DNA of 42,560 bases, taken from Roseicyclus salinarum. Its GTDB lineage: Bacteria; Pseudomonadota; Alphaproteobacteria; Rhodobacterales; Rhodobacteraceae. Every line of letters begins with the position of its first letter. Positions within the stretch are counted from its first letter, which is position 1. The notes below the pieces were generated by a model that made no database searches, was not told the origin of the DNA, and was given only the letters and a program-made list of their open reading frames with translations. A program made the position numbers and the translations under genes. Positions 37,502 to 42,560 of this stretch are shown one piece after another. Location of the stretch: positions 1 to 42,560 of the forward strand of contig NZ_JARRSA010000031.1 in NCBI RefSeq assembly GCF_029624655.1, in the 5' to 3' direction.

Positions 37502-37523
37502 AAGGTCCCGCGGCCGCTCCACC

Positions 37524-38273
37524 TCAGGACGCCCGCCGTTGCGCGCCTCGCACCGCCACGCCATCCACGAAGTGGATGCCGCATTCCTCCTTGCCGAGGC
37601 CCCGCCAGCGTCCCGCCCGAGGGTCCTCGCCGGGCGCCACCGGCGAGGTGCAGGGCGCGCAGCCGATCGAGGCGTAGCCCCGCGCCACCAGCGGATGACG
37701 GGGAAGGGCGTGGGCTTCCATGTAGGCCCGCACATCCTCGCGCGACCAGCGCGCGAGGGGGTTGACCTTGATGCGGCCCGTGCCCGCCTCGGCCTCCACC
37801 CTCTCCAGGTGCGCGCGCCCCGCCCCCTGGAACCGCTTGCGGCCGGTGATCCATGCGTCGAAGGGCGCCAGCGCGCGGGTCAGCGGTTCGGTCTTGCGCA
37901 GCGCGCAGCACGCGTCCGCGTCGCGGCCGTGGAGCGTCCCGTCGGGGTCGGCCTGCCCGAGCGCGTCCGGCGCGGGCCGGATGAGGCGCAGGTCGCTCAG
38001 GCCCAGCCGCTCTGCCACCTCGCGCTGGTAGGCCAGCGTCTCGGGAAACAGCATACCCGTTTCCACGAACAGCACCGGGACAGAGGGGTCGATCCGGGCC
38101 GCCATGTGCAGAAGCACCACCGCCTCCGCCCCGAAGGACGACACCAGCGCGGCGCGCCCCGCGGCCCCGTCGAGGACCCGTTCCAGAAGATCGCGCGTCG
38201 ACAGCCCGTCGGTCTCGGCGTTCAGCCGCGCCGCGCGCTGCGCGGGGGCGGGAAGGATCGCGTCATGCCGCAT
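37524..38273 (-). CDS. cysH: Assimilatory APS/PAPS reductase CysH
   Basis: A 249-aa reductase converting (P)APS to sulfite. The substrate loop is ALVSSFGAEA, and the catalytic Cys is in GKEECGIHF. The paired cysteines DACCALRK and the CxxC in IGCAPCTSP are the four [4Fe-4S] ligands found in APS-type enzymes and absent from E. coli-type PAPS reductase. APS is therefore the more likely substrate. Its start overlaps the cysI stop by 11 bp. Confidence 0.94.
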   Translation of the reverse strand: MRHDAILPAPAQRAARLNAETDGLSTRDLLERVLDGAAGRAALVSSFGAEAVVLLHMAARIDPSVPVLFVETGMLFPETLAYQREVAERLGLSDLRLIRPAPDALGQADPDGTLHGRDADACCALRKTEPLTRALAPFDAWITGRKRFQGAGRAHLERVEAEAGTGRIKVNPLARWSREDVRAYMEAHALPRHPLVARGYASIGCAPCTSPVAPGEDPRAGRWRGLGKEECGIHFVDGVAVRGAQRRAS

Positions 38274-39939
38274 CGGCCCGCCCCTTTTCCGGCTCGTAGA
38301 GGGCGGCGCGGAAGGGCTCCGCCCCCACGCGGCGATAGGCCTCGAGGAAGGTCTCCCGTGGATCCCGCCTCAGGCCGAGGTAGGCGCGCAGGATGCGCTC
38401 GATCGCCGGCACGATCTCGTCGTAGGCGAAGCCCGGCCCCGTGCGCTCGCCCAGCGCCGCGTCCGGCCCGCCGTCGCCGCCAAGCGTGATCTGGTAGGTC
38501 TCGACGCCCGCCCGGTCGAGGCCGAGGATGCCGATATGCCCGACATGGTGATGCCCGCAGGCGTTGATGCAGCCCGAGATCTTGATCTTCAGCGGCCCGA
38601 TCTCGTGCTCGAGCTTCATCGCCTCGAAATGGGTCGCGATGCCCTGCGCGACGGGGATGGAGCGGGCCGTCGCCAGCGCGCAGTAGTCCATGCCGGGGCA
38701 GGCGATGATGTCCGAGACGAGGCCGACGTTGGCGGTCGCGAGGCCCGCCTCGCGAAGCCGCGCGAAGATCGCCGCGAGGTGGCGGCGCGGAACATGCGGC
38801 AGGATCACGTTCTGCTCGTGGGAGATGCGCAGCTCGTCATGGGCGAAGGTCTCGGCGATGTCGGCCAGCGCCCGCATCTGGTTGGACGTGGCGTCGCCAG
38901 GCGTCTGGCCATGCGCCTTGAGCGAGACGGTGACGATGACGTAGCCCGGCGCGCGGTGCGGATGCACGTTCGTGTCGAGAAACGAGCGAAGGGCCGGGTC
39001 GTCGCCGCGCGCCGGGTCTTTCTCCGGCGCGCCGGAGGCCGGCGCCTCGAAGGCGGGAGGCGCGAAATCTTGCGCGATCCGTCCTAGGGCCTCCATCGCC
39101 GTCCCGTCGAACATCGCGCGGCGCACCGCGAATTCGGCGTCGACGCGGGCGCGGAACTCCTCGAGGCCGGTCTCGTGGAGCGTGATCTTGATCCGCGCCT
39201 TGTACTTGTTGTCCCGCCGCCCCGCGAGGTTGTAGACCGCCACGACCGCCTCGAGATACGGCAGGAGGTCGGGCAGGGCCACGAAATCGGCCAGCACCCG
39301 GCCGATCATCGGCGTCCGCCCCAGGCCGCCGCCCGCCAGCACCACTGCCCCGAGCTCTCCGTCCCGGCGCACCAGCCGCAGGCCGATGTCGTGGGCCGCC
39401 GTCACCGCGCGGTCCTCGGGGCTGCCGGTCACGGCGATCTTGAACTTGCGGGGCAGGAACTGGAATTCGGGATGGTCGCTCGACCATTGCCGGATCAGCT
39501 CGGCCACGGGCCTCGGGTCCGCGACCTCGTCGGCGGCCGCCCCGGCGAAGTGGTCGGCGGTGACGTTGCGGATGGTGTTTCCGCTGGTCTGGATGGCGTG
39601 CATGTTCACGTCCGCCAGCGCGTCCAGCATGTCGGGCACGTCGCGCAGCTTCGGCCAGTTGAACTGGATGTTCTGCCGCGTCGTGAAGTGGCCGTAGGCC
39701 CGGTCCCAGCGCTCCGCGATCATGGCGAGCTGGCGCATCTGCCGCGCGTCGAGCGTGCCGTAGGGGATCGCGACGCGCAGCATGTAGGCGTGCAGCTGCA
39801 GATAGAGGCCGTTCATCAGGCGCAGGGGCTTGAACTCGTCCTCGGTCAGCGCGCCCTCGATCCGGCGCTCGACCTGGGCGCGGAACTGGGACACGCGGGC
39901 GCGCACGAAGGTTTCGTCGAACTCGGTGTAGCGATACAT
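38263..39939 (-). CDS. cysI: Nitrite/sulfite reductase hemoprotein (CysI type)
   Basis: A 558-aa siroheme [4Fe-4S] reductase reducing sulfite to sulfide. It has two ferredoxin-like/siroheme half-domains, with RQNIQFNWPKLRDV in the first. The cluster cysteines are in ACPGMDYCALA and SGCINACGHHHVGHIG near the C-terminus. AAGGAGG precedes the ATG. No flavoprotein CysJ is present, so electrons probably come from ferredoxin, in line with the nearby fpr. Relatives are often annotated nitrite/sulfite reductase; the cysG/cysH context favours sulfite. Confidence 0.93.
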   Translation of the reverse strand: MYRYTEFDETFVRARVSQFRAQVERRIEGALTEDEFKPLRLMNGLYLQLHAYMLRVAIPYGTLDARQMRQLAMIAERWDRAYGHFTTRQNIQFNWPKLRDVPDMLDALADVNMHAIQTSGNTIRNVTADHFAGAAADEVADPRPVAELIRQWSSDHPEFQFLPRKFKIAVTGSPEDRAVTAAHDIGLRLVRRDGELGAVVLAGGGLGRTPMIGRVLADFVALPDLLPYLEAVVAVYNLAGRRDNKYKARIKITLHETGLEEFRARVDAEFAVRRAMFDGTAMEALGRIAQDFAPPAFEAPASGAPEKDPARGDDPALRSFLDTNVHPHRAPGYVIVTVSLKAHGQTPGDATSNQMRALADIAETFAHDELRISHEQNVILPHVPRRHLAAIFARLREAGLATANVGLVSDIIACPGMDYCALATARSIPVAQGIATHFEAMKLEHEIGPLKIKISGCINACGHHHVGHIGILGLDRAGVETYQITLGGDGGPDAALGERTGPGFAYDEIVPAIERILRAYLGLRRDPRETFLEAYRRVGAEPFRAALYEPEKGRADAA

Positions 39940-39963
39940 GCTCTGTCCTCCTTGCCGCGGCTC

Positions 39964-40263
39964 TCAGGCCGTTTCCTGCTTGCCGTGCGCGTGGTTCGAG
40001 GGGCCGGTCGCGCGGAACGCCTCACGCCGCTCGACGGGCCGTGGCCCCTTCGCGCCGGGGCTGGCATCGGCGAGGTAGGGGCCGACGACCTCGTGCCCGC
40101 GCGCCTCGGCATCCAGCAGGTAAAGCTCGGCCGTCGCCTCGTCCTCGATCAGGAGCGCCTCGTGATGGTGCCGTGTCCATTGGCCGTTCGCGGCGAGCCA
40201 GACCGCGTCGCCCTCCAGAAGGGCGTTGCCGGTCAGGACCTTTGGGGTGAAGGGGCGGGGCAT
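39964..40263 (-). CDS. DUF2849 protein
   Basis: A 99-aa protein beginning MPRPFTPKVLTGNALLEGDAVWL, with a His-rich TRHHHEALLIEDEATAELYLLDAEARG block. It fits the small DUF2849 family found between cysG and cysI in Rhodobacteraceae. The stop of cysG lies one base before its ATG, and cysI follows after 24 bp, so it is an integral operon member. The C-terminus is a polar tail (SNHAHGKQETA). Function unknown. Confidence 0.85.
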   Translation of the reverse strand: MPRPFTPKVLTGNALLEGDAVWLAANGQWTRHHHEALLIEDEATAELYLLDAEARGHEVVGPYLADASPGAKGPRPVERREAFRATGPSNHAHGKQETA

Positions 40264-40264
40264 G

Positions 40265-41659
40265 TCAGGCGAACTCCTGCGTCAGGGTGCGGGCGGCTTG
40301 CTCGGCGGCGCGGGGCGCGAGGCCGAGAAGAAGGATCACGGGGCCCTCGGGGGCGGCCGCCTCGAGGTCGGCGGGAAGCCGGCCGAGGGTCGAGGCGATC
40401 ACGCGCGCATCTTCGCGGCTGGCGTTCTCGACGGCGGTTACGGGCGTTTCCGGGTCTGCGCCGTGCATCATCATGCGGCCCTGCAAGAAACGCGCGCCGC
40501 GCAGGCCCATGTAGATCGCCGCCACCGCGCCGGGCCGCGCGAGCGTGCGCCAGTCGTGCTCGGCGAAGCCCTTGACGTCATGACCCGTCAGCAGCCGCAG
40601 CGACGAGTTGCGGTCGCGCCGCGTCAGGCTCTGGCCGATCTGCGCCGCCGCCGCGGAGGCCGCGGTCACGCCGGGGCAGATCGTCCAGGCGATCCCCGCC
40701 GCGTCGAGCGCCGCGATCTCCTCGTCGAGCCGTCCGTAGACGCCGGGATCGCCCGATTTCAGGCGGACGACATGCGCGCCCCCGGCTGCGTGGTGCACGA
40801 TCAGGCGGTTGATCTCGTCTTGCGGCATCGCGCGGCCGAAGCCCTTCTTGCCTGCGTCGATCACGATCGCCTCGCGGCGGGCGAGTTCGAGGATCGGCGC
40901 GGGCACGAGGCGGTCGTGGATCACCACGTCGGCCGCGTCGATCAGCTTGCGCGCGCGCAGCGTCAGAAGCTCCGGGTCGCCCGGTCCCGCGCCGACGAGG
41001 TCCACACGGCCCGCCCCCGGCGCGCGCGACAGGTGGCGCGACAGAAGCGCGTCGAATGCTGCGGGCAGGCCGTCCTGGCCCGCCTCCGCCAGCGCGCGCG
41101 GCCCCGCGTCGAAGTAGTAGTCGCCCCAGAATTCGCGGCGCGCGCGGCCCATGGGAAGCGCCTCTGCCGCGCGGCGGAAGCCCTTGCCGATCCGCGCGAG
41201 GATGCCGAGGCCCGCGGGCAGGCGCGCCTCGAGGTCGGCCTTGATGGCGCGCGCCAGGACCGGCGCGGCGCCTTCGGTCCCGATTGCGACGGTGACGGGA
41301 TCGCGGTCCACGATCGCGGGCGTGATGAACTGGCTTGCCTGAAGGTTGTCGACGGAATTGCACAGCGCCCCGTCCGCCCGCGCGAGGCGCAGGACGCGGG
41401 CGTCCTCGCCGTCGTCGTCGTTGGCGGCGTAGAACAGCGCGGCGCACAGCGCGTCGCCGGGGTCCAGCGCGCGCTCCACGAGGCGCAGCCGTCCTTCGCG
41501 CGCGAGGCTGCGGACGCCGTCCTCGGGCGCCTCGGCGAAGACCGTGACGCGCGCCTCGGTCTTGAGGAGGAGCCTGAGCTTCGCCAGCGCCGCCTCGCCG
41601 CCGCCGGAGACGACGACGCGGCGGCCGGCGAGGTCGAGGAAGATCGGGAAGTGGCGCAT
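40265..41659 (-). CDS. cysG: Siroheme synthase CysG
   Basis: A 464-aa trifunctional enzyme making siroheme for CysI. The N-terminal precorrin-2 dehydrogenase/ferrochelatase part has FPIFLDLAGRRVVVSGGGEAAL (NAD-binding). The C-terminal SAM uroporphyrinogen methyltransferase starts at GRVDLVGAGPGDPELLTLRA, with VIHDRLVP, VVRLKSGDPGVYGRLDEEI and CPGVTAASAAAA. The start is ATG 41659 (MRHFPIFLDL). The extra 18 codons up to 41713 lie in the promoter region shared with the Lrp gene. Confidence 0.95.
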   Translation of the reverse strand: MRHFPIFLDLAGRRVVVSGGGEAALAKLRLLLKTEARVTVFAEAPEDGVRSLAREGRLRLVERALDPGDALCAALFYAANDDDGEDARVLRLARADGALCNSVDNLQASQFITPAIVDRDPVTVAIGTEGAAPVLARAIKADLEARLPAGLGILARIGKGFRRAAEALPMGRARREFWGDYYFDAGPRALAEAGQDGLPAAFDALLSRHLSRAPGAGRVDLVGAGPGDPELLTLRARKLIDAADVVIHDRLVPAPILELARREAIVIDAGKKGFGRAMPQDEINRLIVHHAAGGAHVVRLKSGDPGVYGRLDEEIAALDAAGIAWTICPGVTAASAAAAQIGQSLTRRDRNSSLRLLTGHDVKGFAEHDWRTLARPGAVAAIYMGLRGARFLQGRMMMHGADPETPVTAVENASREDARVIASTLGRLPADLEAAAPEGPVILLLGLAPRAAEQAARTLTQEFA

Positions 41660-41803
41660 GGGTCGCGGAACTCCGGTGTGGAAGACTGACCGTAATCTAG
41701 AACAATTTCCCAAGGTGCGGCAGATATCGCTTGCCGAAAGGGACGCTTGTTCCGTAAAGCGTCGGGAAAGCGAACCCCGTCCCAGCCAGAGGAGCCCCGC
41801 AAG

Positions 41804-42271
41804 ATGTCCGTCCAGATCGACGCCCTAGACCGGAAGATCCTCGCGGCCCTGCAGGAGGATGCGAGCCGCTCGCTGGAGGAGATCGCGCGTCACGTCGGCT
41901 CGTCCAAGACGCCGGTCTGGACGCGGATTCGCAAGCTGAAGGAGGCGGGCGTGATCGGACGGCAGACGGTGCTGCTCGACGCCGAGGCGCTGGGGCTGGA
42001 GGCCTGCTTCTTCGTGCTGATCCGCACTTCCGAGCACGAGGCGGAGTGGCAGGAGCGGTTCCTCAGGACGCTGAAGGCGCGTCCCGAGGTGATGGAGGCC
42101 CACCGCCTCGCGGGCGATATCGACTACATCCTGAAGGTCCGCGTCCCCAACGCGCGCGCCTACGACACGTTCTACCAGGCGATGATCTCGGTGGTGAAGA
42201 TCCACACGGTGACGGCGCTTCTGTCGATGGAAGAGATCAAGTCGACGCCGCTTCTTCCGCTGGATTTCTGA
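41804..42271 (+). CDS. Lrp/AsnC family transcriptional regulator
   Basis: A 155-aa regulator. The N-terminal winged HTH is LDRKILAALQEDASRSLEEIA, with recognition helix SSKTPVWTRIRKLKEAGVI. The C-terminal RAM ligand-binding domain has EAHRLAGDIDYILKVRVPN. GAGGAG lies upstream of ATG 41804. It is divergent from cysG across 144 bp, so it probably controls the sulfate-assimilation operon and itself. The effector, perhaps a sulfur amino acid, is inference. Confidence 0.92.
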   Translation: MSVQIDALDRKILAALQEDASRSLEEIARHVGSSKTPVWTRIRKLKEAGVIGRQTVLLDAEALGLEACFFVLIRTSEHEAEWQERFLRTLKARPEVMEAHRLAGDIDYILKVRVPNARAYDTFYQAMISVVKIHTVTALLSMEEIKSTPLLPLDF

Positions 42272-42560
42272 GGGGTCGGGCGCGGCTGGGCGGCGCACGT
42301 GCGGCACGGGATGTCCGCCGTCCTGTCGCGCGGCCTGCCGATGGGGCCCGGTGCGACCCGCTTGGCGCGCGCGAAGGCACTCACCCCGGAAGACCCCGCG
42401 GGTCGCAGGCGTCCCCCGGCCCTCGGCAGGCCGCCGCGGGCCTCTCCGCGACGGGGTCGGCCGCTGTCGGATGGTCGTTCGCTGCTCATCCGCCAGCCCG
42501 CGCCAGGTAAATGCGCAAAACCCTCCGCCGCGTCCCCGTTTCGCGGGTCACCCCCCCCCC
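42272..42560. other. Non-coding end of window
   Basis: No gene, RNA or clear terminator is supported here. Open frames in this stretch are Arg/Pro-rich shadows. The last ten bases are all C (42551-42560). Confidence 0.5.

Noticed and set aside
42551-42560. Run of ten C at the window end
   Set aside because: Could be a homopolymer at a contig edge or an artefact; too little to interpret.

Overview
The window is a gene-dense stretch of a high-GC (about 70% by eye) alphaproteobacterial chromosome, most likely a member of the Rhodobacterales (Rhodobacter/Roseobacter group). Pointers are the radA-cvpA-purF and dnaB-alr-ABC-transporter arrangements, a VPLPA-type C-terminal sorting signal, a DUF934/DUF2849 sulfite-reductase operon, and -10 elements of the form TAGGYT. 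I see no tRNA, rRNA, CRISPR array, insertion sequence or phage gene. The content looks chromosomal and is almost entirely recognisable.

Layout. (1) 1-2.6 kb: the tail of a coiled-coil protein, zapA, an SDR oxidoreductase and bioY (ECF biotin transporter S component), closed by a bidirectional terminator. (2) 2.7-12 kb, minus strand: dnaB, alr, an MlaE/MlaF-type lipid ABC transporter, a 125-aa membrane protein, a PqiA-like protein, radA, cvpA and purF. A short frameshifted plus-strand ORF lies between radA and the PqiA-like gene. (3) 12.2-14 kb: pyrC-pyrE (pyrimidine synthesis). (4) 14.1-23.3 kb: a complete urease locus, ureD-ureA-orf-ureB ... ureC ... ureE-ureF-ureG. It is interrupted between ureB and ureC by a phasin-like ORF, a Tat-exported cyclase-family hydrolase, an AhpD-like protein and an opposing dihaem cytochrome c, and between ureC and ureE by a VPLPA-CTERM protein. 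(5) 24.5-34.3 kb: a molybdenum hydroxylase cluster of the CO-dehydrogenase type, with coxD (MoxR), a secreted protein, coxE (VWA), an XdhC-family protein, a molybdopterin-binding protein, an exported dienelactone hydrolase, and coxS-coxL-coxM. The large subunit carries the form II active-site loop (AYRGAGR), and the S-L-M order is also that of form II. (6) 34.7-36.1 kb: infC, apparently starting at an AUA codon, and a divergent membrane-anchored low-complexity protein. (7) 36.1-42.3 kb: fpr and an assimilatory sulfate-reduction operon, cysG-DUF2849-cysI-cysH-DUF934, with a divergent Lrp/AsnC regulator.

The most unusual non-genic signal is a dispersed intergenic motif, GCGTATTT-N3-GAAAGATGAAGG. 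It occurs six times in 42.5 kb (about 1.1, 12.9, 27.3, 30.9, 33.5 and 37.5 kb), plus one degenerate copy. The two half-sites are invariant and every copy lies between genes, but orientation relative to transcription varies. The second notable point is biochemical: a form II Cox large subunit without the copper-ligating cysteine, kept next to CoxD/CoxE-type maturation genes.
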